DNA of 64,000 nt from an uncultured Paracoccaceae bacterium. Lineage in GTDB: Bacteria > Pseudomonadota > Alphaproteobacteria > Rhodobacterales > Rhodobacteraceae. Shown one piece after another: positions 55,871 through 64,000 of the stretch (position 1 is the stretch's first letter; each line of letters starts with the position of its first letter). Below the pieces are notes generated by a model. The model did not search any database. It was not told the DNA's origin and saw only the letters and a program-made list of their open reading frames with translations. The stretch spans positions 186,001 to 250,000 of the forward strand of contig CATOSB010000002.1 of assembly GCA_951812305.1 (NCBI GenBank). Direction: 5' to 3'. Position numbers and translations under genes: made by a program.

Positions 55871-57085
55871 TTACTCTGCCGCACTTGGCGTGGTTTCGGG
55901 GCGATGCGTACCATCTTCGGCCTTCTTGCCGCGTCCGGTCAGACGCTTGCCGATCTTCTGGCCGCCTTCGACCAAGCCACCGGGCAGGAAGATGACGACC
56001 AGCATGAACACGATGCCAAGCGTCAGGTGCCAGCCCTTGCCCACGAAGGGGTGGATCAGGAAGACAACGAAATCTTCCATCCCGTCGGGCATGAATGCGA
56101 ACCAGCCATGCAGTACATTGTCGTTGATCTTCGAGAAGATAGCTTCGAAGTATTTGATAAGGCCTGCGCCGAGGACCGGACCGATGAGCGTTCCCGCACC
56201 GCCGAGGATCGTCATCAGAACAACCTCGCCGCTTGCGGTCCATTGCATCCGTTCAGCGCCTGCCAGCGGGTCAACCGCCGAGAGGAGGCCACCAGCCAGA
56301 CCGGCATACATGCCGGAAATCACGAAAGCGGCGAGCGTATAAGGACGCGGGTTCAGGCCGGTATAGTTCATGCGTTGCTGGTTCGATTTCACCGCGCGCA
56401 GCATCATTCCGAAGGGAGAGCGGAAGATGCGGATCGCAAGGTAAAAGCAGATCAGCATGAACGCGGCACAAAGATAGTAACCCGCGTTAAACTGGAATTC
56501 CCATGCTCCAATCTGCCATTTCTCGGTTGCCCGCATGGACAGGCCGAAAAGATGCGGCAGATCCGGCATGCCTTCGATTTTGAACCACTGCGGGTCATCG
56601 GCATAGACTTGTAGGCCGGTTTCGCCATTGGTCAGATTGAACTTAGGGTTCGACAGGACCGAGTAGGCGAGCGCGAAGGACATCTGCGCAAAGGCCAGCG
56701 TCAGGATCGAAAAGTATATGCCAGTCCGGCGCAAGCTGAGAAGCCCCATTGCCAGGGCGAAAAGCCCCGAGACGATTATGCTGAGCGCGATACCCGGCAG
56801 CACGTTGTAGCCCAGAAGCTTGAACATCCAGACGCAGCTGTAGCTGCCGACACCGAGGAAAGCGGCGTGACCGAAGGAAAGGTACCCGGTCAGACCGAAC
56901 AGGATGTTGAACCCGATGGCGAAAATGCCGAAGATCACGAACTTCTGCATCAGGTCCGGGTACCCGGCGTTGAACTGTGCCATCGCGCTGTCAGCCGGAA
57001 ACGGGTTCAGCGCGAATGGAGCGAGGACGACGCAAAGCGCAACAATGATCAGAAGCGTGCCGTCTTTTCTGTTGAGACCCAGCAT
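55871..57085 (-). CDS. livM: ABC transporter permease, LivM type (404 aa)
   Basis: About ten membrane helices with the family core [24 protein letters not shown] and the coupling region [19 protein letters not shown] [21 protein letters not shown]. The long C-terminal tail after residue 370 ([18 protein letters not shown]) is unusual but short. It starts 3 bases after the livH stop. Confidence 0.92.
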   Translation of the reverse strand: MLGLNRKDGTLLIIVALCVVLAPFALNPFPADSAMAQFNAGYPDLMQKFVIFGIFAIGFNILFGLTGYLSFGHAAFLGVGSYSCVWMFKLLGYNVLPGIALSIIVSGLFALAMGLLSLRRTGIYFSILTLAFAQMSFALAYSVLSNPKFNLTNGETGLQVYADDPQWFKIEGMPDLPHLFGLSMRATEKWQIGAWEFQFNAGYYLCAAFMLICFYLAIRIFRSPFGMMLRAVKSNQQRMNYTGLNPRPYTLAAFVISGMYAGLAGGLLSAVDPLAGAERMQWTASGEVVLMTILGGAGTLIGPVLGAGLIKYFEAIFSKINDNVLHGWFAFMPDGMEDFVVFLIHPFVGKGWHLTLGIVFMLVVIFLPGGLVEGGQKIGKRLTGRGKKAEDGTHRPETTPSAAE

Positions 57086-57088
57086 GGC

Positions 57089-58111
57089 TTATTCCTCCAT
57101 CACGCCTTTACGTCCCATCAGGCCACGTGGAAGGGCCAGAAGAACGATGATGGCGACAAGGTAGATGATGACCTGGTTGATGCCAGGAAGTGTCGTGGTC
57201 GCCCAGGTGGTCGAGGCGAAGCTTTCAAGAATACCCAGAACGAACCCGGCCAGAACGGCACCCGGAAGCGATCCCATACCGCCGACAACCACGACAACGA
57301 AGCTGAGGACGAGAAAGTCCATGCCCATGTGATAGTTCGGAGGGTTGATCGGGCCGTACATCACGCCCGCAAGCCCCGCGACTGCCGCAGCGACACCGAA
57401 CATGATGGTAAACCGGCGGTCGATATTGATGCCCAGCATCTGCACGGTCTCTCGATCCGCCATACCGGCGCGCACGACCATGCCGAAGGTGGTGAATTGC
57501 AGGAAGGCAAACACGCCGCCGATGATCAGTAATGAGAACAGGAAGTAGGTGATGCGCCAGATCGGGTAGGAAAGCTCTAGCCCGATGACCGCGCCCAGAT
57601 TCCACACACCGGACATCGCGTCGGGCGCTGGGGTCTGGATCGGGTTGGCGCCGAAGTAATATTTGATGATTTCTTGCAAAACGATGGCCAGACCGAATGT
57701 CACAAGAATCTGGTCGGCGTGGGGGCGTTTGTAGAAATGCTTGATCAGACCGCGTTCCATGATGACGCCGATCAGGACCATAACCGGTATTGCCATCAGA
57801 ATTGCCAGTGGCACAGCCCAGTCGATGATCGCAGCTCCGGTGGCATCTCCGAACCAGCCCTGCACGTAAGGCACATCCACCTTCAGCGGATTGCCAAGAA
57901 AATCTTTCTGGGTTTCGTCAACGACAACGTAGCTGGCCGACAGCAACTTTTGCAGCGTGACCGCGCAGAACGCGCCGATCATGAACAGCGCGCCATGCGC
58001 GAAGTTCACGACCCCGAGTGTGCCGAAGATCAGGGTCAGACCCAGCGCGATCAGCGCATAGGCAGAGCCCTTGTCCAGACCGTTCAGAATTTGCAGGAGA
58101 AAAGATTCCAT
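57089..58111 (-). CDS. livH: ABC transporter permease, LivH type (340 aa)
   Basis: QILNGLDKGSAYALIALGLTLIFGTLGVVNFAHGALFMIGAF, the hallmark LivH N-terminus, and about eight helices; a large periplasmic insert after helix two (VDETQKDFLGNPLKVDVPY) resembles that of amide/urea-type importers. ATG 58111 is preferred to GTG 58120. Confidence 0.92.
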   Translation of the reverse strand: MESFLLQILNGLDKGSAYALIALGLTLIFGTLGVVNFAHGALFMIGAFCAVTLQKLLSASYVVVDETQKDFLGNPLKVDVPYVQGWFGDATGAAIIDWAVPLAILMAIPVMVLIGVIMERGLIKHFYKRPHADQILVTFGLAIVLQEIIKYYFGANPIQTPAPDAMSGVWNLGAVIGLELSYPIWRITYFLFSLLIIGGVFAFLQFTTFGMVVRAGMADRETVQMLGINIDRRFTIMFGVAAAVAGLAGVMYGPINPPNYHMGMDFLVLSFVVVVVGGMGSLPGAVLAGFVLGILESFASTTWATTTLPGINQVIIYLVAIIVLLALPRGLMGRKGVMEE

Positions 58112-58138
58112 GATCCCCACCTTGGATGGCCGAATTGT

Positions 58139-58166
58139 GTTTTCCCCGGATCATACCGGGGAAAAC
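58139..58166 (-). terminator. Stem-loop between binding-protein gene and livH
   Basis: GTTTTCCCCGG and CCGGGGAAAAC pair around a six-base loop just after the binding-protein gene. Such hairpins in ABC operons usually lower expression of downstream permease genes and stabilise the binding-protein message. Confidence 0.7.
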
Positions 58167-58213
58167 CATTTTGTGTTGCACAATCTCCCGTAGGGAGACC
58201 GCGCCGTTCGCGC

Positions 58214-59566
58214 TTAGGCGCCCGGGTTACACTCACCCAGCGTCGCGTCATCACCACCAAACAGCGGATTGTTTGGTTCGTAAGTCACCTGCTCGGTCGG
58301 AGTGATTTCGACGATTTCAAGCGTGTCAAACGCGTTGGTCGGGTTTTCAGCACCCTTCACAACAAGCACGTCCTTGAAGCACTGGTGGTCGTCAGCACGA
58401 TAAAGTGTCGGACCGTTGCCCAGACCGTCGAACTCGAAGCCTTCCAGAGCCTCTGCAACACCGCAGGGGTTGAAGGTGCCGGCACGCTCACAAGCGTCTG
58501 CATAAAGCAGCGTCTGTGCGTAGCATGTCTGAGCAGAGTTCGAAGGCGGCTTACCGTACTTTTCGCCAAACGACTTAACAAACGCGGCAGAACCTTCGTT
58601 CTGAAGCTGCCAGTTATAGTTCATCGAGCCGAACACGCCTTTGATGTTCTCACCCGCACCAGCGGCCATCAGTTCCGAGTAAAGCGGTACGACGATCTTG
58701 AAGTCTTTGCCGTTCACCTGCTTGTTCAGCATGTCGAACTGGATCGCGTTGGTCAGCGAGTTCACCATGTTACCGCCGTAGTGGTTCAGAACCAGAACGT
58801 CAGCACCAGCGTTGATAACCGGAGCGATATAGGACGAAAAGTCGGTGGACGCCAACGGCGTCAGCACGTTGTTGACAGTATTCCAACCCATCGCCTCGGT
58901 CGCAGCAGCGATCGATTCCTGCTGGCTCCAGCCCCATGTGTAATCCGCGGTCAGGTGATAGGCATTACGATCAGCGCCCAGTTCCTTTTCGAGGATCGGT
59001 GCCAGTGCGGCCGCCGACATGTAAGCGTTGAAGAAGTGACGGAAACCGTTGGCCTTGCGGTCCTTACCGGTTGTGTCGTTGGAGTGCGTCAGACCAGCCA
59101 TGAAGATGATGCCGGCTTCCTGGCACAGACCCTGAACAGCAATTGCCACGCCCGAGGACGAACCGCCGTTGACCATGATGGCGCCGTCTTTTTCGATCAT
59201 CGACTTGGCCGATGCACGTGCAGCGTCAGATTTGGTCTGCGTGTCGCCTGTGACGAACTCGACCTTCTTGCCGAGAATGCCGTTGCCCTGAAGCGCCTTC
59301 GAGGTGAAGGTATTCAGACAGCCGCCGTCGCCTTCGCCGTTGATGTGCTCAACAGCCAGCTCTTGCGCCAGCAATTCGTCGTTACCCTCATCCGCATAAG
59401 GACCGGTCTGCGGCACGTTGAAGCCAAGAGTGACCGAACCGCCGGTGGGTTCATTGGTGTAAGCCGCAGCCGAGCTTGCGGTGAAAATCGTCGGCAGAGC
59501 CAGACCGGCACCTGCGGCGGCACCAGTCTTCAGCGCGCCACGACGAGTTAGGTTCATTTTGGACAT
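58214..59566 (-). CDS. ABC transporter substrate-binding protein (450 aa), Tat-type signal
   Basis: The N-terminus NLTRRGALKTGAAAGAGLALP carries a twin-arginine signal. The mature protein follows the Leu/Ile/Val-binding fold (VTLGFNVPQTGPYADEG, INGGSSSGVAIAVQGLCQEAG, HYGGNMVNSLTNA). ATG 59566 follows GGGAGGA. It is the first gene of the importer operon and is divergent from the ScfR-type regulator. Neighbourhood with acs suggests a carboxylate or amide cargo; branched-chain amino acids are possible from the family alone. Confidence 0.9.
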   Translation of the reverse strand: MSKMNLTRRGALKTGAAAGAGLALPTIFTASSAAAYTNEPTGGSVTLGFNVPQTGPYADEGNDELLAQELAVEHINGEGDGGCLNTFTSKALQGNGILGKKVEFVTGDTQTKSDAARASAKSMIEKDGAIMVNGGSSSGVAIAVQGLCQEAGIIFMAGLTHSNDTTGKDRKANGFRHFFNAYMSAAALAPILEKELGADRNAYHLTADYTWGWSQQESIAAATEAMGWNTVNNVLTPLASTDFSSYIAPVINAGADVLVLNHYGGNMVNSLTNAIQFDMLNKQVNGKDFKIVVPLYSELMAAGAGENIKGVFGSMNYNWQLQNEGSAAFVKSFGEKYGKPPSNSAQTCYAQTLLYADACERAGTFNPCGVAEALEGFEFDGLGNGPTLYRADDHQCFKDVLVVKGAENPTNAFDTLEIVEITPTEQVTYEPNNPLFGGDDATLGECNPGA

Positions 59567-59791
59567 GGAGTTCCTCCCGTTGAGTAAATGTCCCTCCGGC
59601 ACTCATCCCTCGTGTTGATGCCGGACCCTTTGTAAAGGATACTTCCAGTTATCCGGCGCGCAGGAAAATTTCGCAATAAGGGCTTTTAACGTAACGGAAA
59701 TTCTGTCAATAATTGAACAAGAACACCTGATCGGATAGTAAATTTCTTTACAGTTTCGGCGCAATCTGTTGCGAATCAAGGAAGAGTCGGA
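59567..59791. promoter_or_regulatory. Shared promoter region, importer operon and ScfR-type regulator
   Basis: The 225-base divergent gap holds the promoters of both genes. TTCGCAA at 59670-59676 and TTGCGAA at 59769-59775 are inverted copies about 100 bases apart and are candidates for regulator sites, similar in composition to the RamB-type core. This is inference; the sites are not demonstrated. Confidence 0.45.
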
Positions 59792-61105
59792 ATGGCAATT
59801 CACGCGCTCACAGGGTCCCGCATACGCGAAAGGCGGGTGAACGCGGGGATGAAGCAATCGGCGTTAGCGCAAACTGTCGGCATCTCTCCTTCCTACCTCA
59901 ACCTCATTGAACACAACCGCCGCAGAATCGGTGGCAAGCTTTTGGGCGATCTGGCGGAGGCGTTGCAAATTGACGTGGCCGGGTTGACCGATGGCGCGGG
60001 CGAGGCGGTTCTGGCCGCGCTGCAGGATGCGGCGGCGGAGTTTCCTGAGGTTGGTGCCGAGGTCGACCATGTCGAGGAATTCGCGGGTCGCTATCCCGGC
60101 TGGGCGGCCTTGCTGATGGCGATGCTGGGCAAGGTGCGCGATCAGGAACGTGCGCTCGAAACACTCGCCGGTCGCGCGGTGCATGACACCCACCTTGCCG
60201 CGTCGCTGCACGAACTCTTGTCAAACGTAACCGCCATCGGGTCAGCGGCCTCGATTCTGGTCGAAACCCGGGAGATCGAAGCCGAGTGGCGCGAGCGCTT
60301 TCACCGCAACATCCATGAAGACAGTCAGCGGCTGGCGGAATCCAGTCAGGCACTGGTGGCGTATCTGGAAGGCGTTGAGGGCAATGAAGGCGACCGGCGC
60401 GAACCACTGAACGAGTTGGAGGACTGGCTTGAGCCGCGCGATTTCCACATCCCCGAGCTCGAACGTGCCCTGCCGCCCTCGGACACGGAATTGTTCCAGG
60501 CCGCACCGGGGATTTCGACCGACGCCGCACGCCAAATGGCGGCAAAGCATTTTGAGCGCTACCGGCAGGACGCCGCGCAGATGCCGCTCCGTGAAATTGC
60601 CGCCGCCGCCGAAACGGCCCAATTCGATCCGGTCGCCCTTGCCCGCCAGTTTCACACCAACCCCGGCGCGGTCCTGCGCCGGCTGGGCTGCCTGCCCACG
60701 CCAGAAGCGCAAGGCAGGTTGGGCTTCGTCACCTGTGACAGTTCCGGCACGTTGACGTTTCGCAAACCGACTGAAGGCTTCGCCCTGCCCCGCTATGGCG
60801 CGACTTGCCCGCTTTGGCCGCTGTATCAGGCATTGGCGCGACCCATGACTCCGATCCGCGTGGTTGTGGAAACGACCGGTCGCGACGTAATGCGGTTTCT
60901 GACCTTCGCATATGCGCAACCCATTCATGACGGCGGCTTTGATACGCCGCCGGTTCATGAGGCGACTATGCTGATCATTCCGTCCGACCGGTGCGAACTC
61001 CCGGCGATGGCATCGCTGCCTCTTGGTGTGTCCTGCCGCATCTGCCCGCGCGAAACCTGCGATGTGCGCCGCGAAGCAACAGTGTTGCAACTTGCCAAAC
61101 ACTGA
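59792..61105 (+). CDS. ScfR/RamB-type regulator of short-chain acyl metabolism (437 aa)
   Basis: Residues 6-62 are an XRE helix-turn-helix (RIRERRVNAGMKQSALAQTVGISPSYLNLIEHNRRRIGG). The C-terminus ends with the family's Cys-rich segment (SCRICPRETCDVRREA), and the middle is the DUF2083-type short-chain-fatty-acyl sensing part. Relatives (RamB, PrpC-linked regulators) control acetate and propionate genes and respond to acyl-CoA. It lies back-to-back with the ABC operon. Confidence 0.85.
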   Translation: MAIHALTGSRIRERRVNAGMKQSALAQTVGISPSYLNLIEHNRRRIGGKLLGDLAEALQIDVAGLTDGAGEAVLAALQDAAAEFPEVGAEVDHVEEFAGRYPGWAALLMAMLGKVRDQERALETLAGRAVHDTHLAASLHELLSNVTAIGSAASILVETREIEAEWRERFHRNIHEDSQRLAESSQALVAYLEGVEGNEGDRREPLNELEDWLEPRDFHIPELERALPPSDTELFQAAPGISTDAARQMAAKHFERYRQDAAQMPLREIAAAAETAQFDPVALARQFHTNPGAVLRRLGCLPTPEAQGRLGFVTCDSSGTLTFRKPTEGFALPRYGATCPLWPLYQALARPMTPIRVVVETTGRDVMRFLTFAYAQPIHDGGFDTPPVHEATMLIIPSDRCELPAMASLPLGVSCRICPRETCDVRREATVLQLAKH

Positions 61106-61191
61106 CGCCGCTTTTTTGACAGCAGGCCATCAAAAGGCAATATTCTTGGCGAACACGCGATATGCGCGTGTCTGGGGAGGGGAGCCTGAGG

Positions 61192-61560
61192 ATGAACAAA
61201 AGGGTTTTGCTGATCGAGGATGAGCCGAACATCATTCAGGCCATCAGTTTCATCCTGTCGCGCGATGGCTGGACGGTCGACACCCACGCCGATGGCGCAA
61301 CGGCAATTGCCGAAGTGACCCGACGGGGCCCGGATGTGGTAATATTGGACGTCATGCTGCCGAACAAATCAGGGTTTGACGTATTGCAGGAATTGCGCGC
61401 CGACCCCTCCACCGCAGAACTTCCAGTCCTGATGTTGACGGCACGCGGGCAGAAGCGCGACCGCGAACTGGCGGAACGTTATGGCGCGAGCCAGTTCATG
61501 ACCAAGCCCTTTTCAAACAGTGAAATGCTGGCCTCTGTTCGCGAGTTGACCGGGCAATGA
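61192..61560 (+). CDS. Single-domain response regulator (122 aa)
   Basis: VLLIEDEPNI (acidic pocket), VVILDVMLPNKSG with phospho-acceptor Asp53, the Thr of MLTARGQ and the Lys of FMTKPF; no output domain. ATG 61192 follows GGGAGGGGAG. The downstream genes overlap it, so the partner is probably the symporter-kinase at 61820. Confidence 0.92.
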   Translation: MNKRVLLIEDEPNIIQAISFILSRDGWTVDTHADGATAIAEVTRRGPDVVILDVMLPNKSGFDVLQELRADPSTAELPVLMLTARGQKRDRELAERYGASQFMTKPFSNSEMLASVRELTGQ

Positions 61561-61823
61561 ACCAGCCCGCATCCTCCCCGTATCTGGAACGCCGAACCTA
61601 TCGGCGGCGGCGGATGATTGATGCGGTGCGCCTTCTGCCGATCCTTGGCATTCTGCTGTTCTTGGTGCCGTTGCTCTGGTCCACTGACAATCAGGACCCG
61701 GCAGCCACCGCGCGCGGCTTCGTTTATATCTTTGCGATCTGGGCCGGGTTGATCGTATTGGCGGCGGGGTTGACCCGCCTGTTACGGTCCAGCGAACCCG
61801 ACAACCCGGGACCAACCGAATGA
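61557..61823 (+). CDS. Small two-helix membrane protein (88 aa)
   Basis: The ATG overlaps the upstream stop (ATGA) and the stop overlaps the kinase start. Two hydrophobic helices (LLPILGILLFLVPLLW and VYIFAIWAGLIVLAAGL) flank a short loop; the N-terminus is Arg-rich (RRTYRRRR). It probably assists the symporter-kinase. The role is not known. Confidence 0.85.
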   Translation: MNQPASSPYLERRTYRRRRMIDAVRLLPILGILLFLVPLLWSTDNQDPAATARGFVYIFAIWAGLIVLAAGLTRLLRSSEPDNPGPTE

Positions 61824-64000
61824 TCGGGTTCAACGTCCTTGCCTTTGTCTGCGTGGCCTATGTCGCACTGTTGTTCCTGGTGGCCTTTGCAGCGGAACGG
61901 CTGGCGGACCGCGGTCTTGCCGGATGGCTGCGTTCCCCCATCGTCTATACGCTTTCTCTTTCGATCTATTGCACGGCGTGGACGTTTTACGGCGCGGTTG
62001 GCTACGCTGTGCGCTCAGGACTTGAATTCGTCACGATCTATCTGGGGCCGACTATTGTGATGATCGGCTGGTGGTGGCTGGTGCGCAAGCTGGTACGCAT
62101 CGGGCGCAGCCAGCGTATCACCTCCATCGCCGACCTGATCTCCAGCCGGTATGGCAAGTCGAATTTCCTCGGCGTCGTTGTCACCATTCTCGCGGTGATT
62201 GGCACCACGCCCTACATCGCGTTGCAACTGCAATCGGTGACATTGTCCTTCACGGTGTTTTCCAGCGAGGCGGGTGTGATCCCAAGTGTCGAGGAATTGG
62301 CCGACACGGCCCTGATCGTTGCTGCGGGTCTGGCGCTTTTCACCATCCTGTTCGGCACAAGGCGGCTCGACGCCAACGAACGTCACCACGGGGTCGTCAC
62401 CGCCATCGCGTTGGAGGCGGTCGTAAAGCTCGTGGCATTGTTGGCCGTGGGTATTTTCGTCGTCTGGGGCGTCGCTGGCGGCGCGGGCGCGATCATGGAC
62501 AAGGTCGCGGCCTCCAACATCGCCGAGTGGAATTTGGCTGGCGGGCGCTGGACCACGCTGATCTTCCTGTCCGCCGCCGCCTTCATCTGCCTGCCGCGCA
62601 TGTTTCAGGTGATGGTCGTCGAGAACGTGGAAGAGCGCCACGTCGCCGTCGCCAGCTGGGCCTTCCCGCTTTACCTGTTCCTGATGAGCCTGTTCGTGAT
62701 TCCGATCGCGGTTGTCGGCCTGTCGGTCCTGCCCAATGGGAATCCCGACCTTTACGTGCTGACCGTGCCGCTGGCGCTGGGTCAGGAAGGGCTGGCGATG
62801 CTGTCCTTCCTTGGTGGATTTTCTTCGGCAACTTCAATGGTGATCGTCGCTGCAATCGCGCTGTCAACGATGGTGTCCAACCACATCGTGATGCCGATCT
62901 GGCTGAACATCCAAAGCGGTGGCGCCTCTGTTTCCGGTGACGTGCGGTTCGTCGCCATCCTCGCACGGCGCATTTCCATCGGGGCGATCCTTTTCCTCGG
63001 CTATCTCTATTTCTACTTCTCCGGTGGCAGCGGCGCACTTGCCGCAATCGGTTTGATCGCCTTTATCGGCGTCGCACAAGTGCTGCCCGCGCTGTTGGGT
63101 GGCATCTTCTGGCGCGGTGCAACGCGCATCGGCGCAGCGTTGGGGCTGTGCATCGGCTTCACGATCTGGGCCTACACGATCTTCATCCCCAGCTTTGGCG
63201 ACACGGTCCTGATGTCGGCAAGAGTGCTCGAAAACGGCCCCTTGGGCATCGGCTGGCTGCGCCCGCGCGCGCTGTTCGGGATTGACGGGCTGGATCCGGT
63301 TGTCCACGCCGTTTTGTGGTCGATCACGCTGAACACCTGTGGGTTCATCATCGGCTCGCTCGTGTCCTTCCCAAAACCGCTGGAACGCCTGCAAGGCGCG
63401 CAATTCGTCAATGTTTTTGAACATTCCGCCAACCGGCGCGGCTGGACCTCCAGCGCGGCAGAAGCCGAAGACCTGATGGTCATGGCACAGCGGATTTTGG
63501 GCCCAAGCGAGGCGCTGGAACTGTTTGAAAATACCGCAAAAGCACAGGGCAAGGTCGGCTACCTGCCCGAAACCACACCGCAATTTATCGAAAGCCTTGA
63601 ACGCGAACTGTCCGGTTCCGTAGGCGCCGCAACGGCCCATGCGATGATCGGCCAGATCGTGGGCGGCGCGCAGGTCTCGGTTCAGGACTTGATGGCGGTG
63701 GCCGATGAAACCGCGCAGATCATGGAATATTCCAGCCAGCTAGAGGCGAAGTCAGAAGAGCTGGCCCAAACCGCCGGAAAGCTGCGTGACGCCAATGAAA
63801 AGCTGACCGCCTTGTCGATCCAGAAGGACGCGTTTCTCAGCCAGATCAGTCATGAATTGCGCACGCCGATGACGTCGATCCGGGCGTTTTCGGAAATCCT
63901 GATGTCTGGACCGATGCCCGAGGACGAGCAGAACAAGTTTTCAACCATCATCCACGACGAAACGATCCGGCTGACCCGGCTGTTGGACGATCTGCTTGAC
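61820..64000 (+). CDS. Sodium-symporter/histidine-kinase fusion, 3' end outside the window (727 codons seen)
   Basis: An uninterrupted frame runs from ATG 61820 to the window edge. The first ~500 residues form a 12- to 13-helix sodium:solute symporter-like domain (LSIYCTAWTFYGAVGYAVRSGLEF; RISIGAILFLGYLYFYFSGGS). A PAS-like or helical linker precedes the dimerisation helix KDAFLSQISHELRTPMTSIRAF with phospho-acceptor His678. The ATPase part lies beyond the window. This is the architecture of CbrA/CrbS-type kinases; CrbS regulates acs in Vibrio. Here it probably senses a carboxylate and signals through the upstream response regulator. Confidence 0.92.
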   Translation, partial: MIGFNVLAFVCVAYVALLFLVAFAAERLADRGLAGWLRSPIVYTLSLSIYCTAWTFYGAVGYAVRSGLEFVTIYLGPTIVMIGWWWLVRKLVRIGRSQRITSIADLISSRYGKSNFLGVVVTILAVIGTTPYIALQLQSVTLSFTVFSSEAGVIPSVEELADTALIVAAGLALFTILFGTRRLDANERHHGVVTAIALEAVVKLVALLAVGIFVVWGVAGGAGAIMDKVAASNIAEWNLAGGRWTTLIFLSAAAFICLPRMFQVMVVENVEERHVAVASWAFPLYLFLMSLFVIPIAVVGLSVLPNGNPDLYVLTVPLALGQEGLAMLSFLGGFSSATSMVIVAAIALSTMVSNHIVMPIWLNIQSGGASVSGDVRFVAILARRISIGAILFLGYLYFYFSGGSGALAAIGLIAFIGVAQVLPALLGGIFWRGATRIGAALGLCIGFTIWAYTIFIPSFGDTVLMSARVLENGPLGIGWLRPRALFGIDGLDPVVHAVLWSITLNTCGFIIGSLVSFPKPLERLQGAQFVNVFEHSANRRGWTSSAAEAEDLMVMAQRILGPSEALELFENTAKAQGKVGYLPETTPQFIESLERELSGSVGAATAHAMIGQIVGGAQVSVQDLMAVADETAQIMEYSSQLEAKSEELAQTAGKLRDANEKLTALSIQKDAFLSQISHELRTPMTSIRAFSEILMSGPMPEDEQNKFSTIIHDETIRLTRLLDDLLD

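Noticed and set aside
1..64000. CRISPR array
   Set aside because: No regularly spaced direct repeats of 23-40 bases and no cas genes seen.

Overview
The window looks like chromosome from an alphaproteobacterium of the Rhodobacterales, most likely the Roseobacter group. GC is moderately high. The methylmalonyl-CoA epimerase/DUF1467 pair, the short-chain acyl regulator with its divergent branched-chain-type ABC operon, and several surface-glycan glycosyltransferases of the DUF-like family-2 type all fit that group. This placement is inferred from gene content; no marker gene was compared.

Layout. 1-19894: a surface-glycan accessory region with family-2 glycosyltransferases, DXD-type sugar transferases, a sulfotransferase and alpha/beta-hydrolase-like proteins. 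It is being dismantled by insertion sequences (IS). The centrepiece is a gene for about 1745 residues (three DXD-type transferase repeats, one family-2 transferase and a hydrolase-like C-terminus), cut in two by an IS982 element with a clean 7-bp target duplication. 19895-22100: decayed IS630 and IS200 elements. 22100-31468: two Tad-pilus minor-pilin loci (TadG/TadE types) around a glutamate dehydrogenase gene; the last tadE is cut by IS66. 31558-37394: an orphan nuclease-type toxin gene and a pile-up of IS4, IS66 and IS982 next to tRNA-Ser(GCT). 37696-42945: ordinary chromosomal genes (HTH regulator, GNAT-like protein, transporter, mce, response regulator, small membrane protein). 43390-49210: a four-gene oxidoreductase operon (SRPBCC, catalase-like, GMC oxidoreductase, nitroreductase-like) whose last gene is cut by IS630. 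49278-50745: a decayed IS256 carrying two related ~40-bp micro-insertions. 50823-52144: a secreted tail-collar-domain protein and a membrane coiled-coil partner. 52282-64000: acetyl-CoA synthetase, a complete five-gene ABC importer, an ScfR/RamB-type regulator, a single-domain response regulator, a small membrane protein and a sodium-symporter/histidine-kinase fusion that runs off the window. This last block reads as a short-chain carboxylate (acetate-type) uptake, activation and sensing unit.

Thirteen IS copies, remnants and fragments lie in 64 kb. Precise removal of the IS and one target duplication restores an open frame in four host genes, and the IS66, IS982 and one IS630 type occur as near-identical copies. 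The expansion therefore looks recent. The less ordinary items are an IS982 element carrying a conserved passenger gene, a pair of dispersed double-hairpin repeats, the micro-insertions in IS256, the contractile-injection-system-like toxin, and a hydrolase paralogue that has lost its nucleophile serine.
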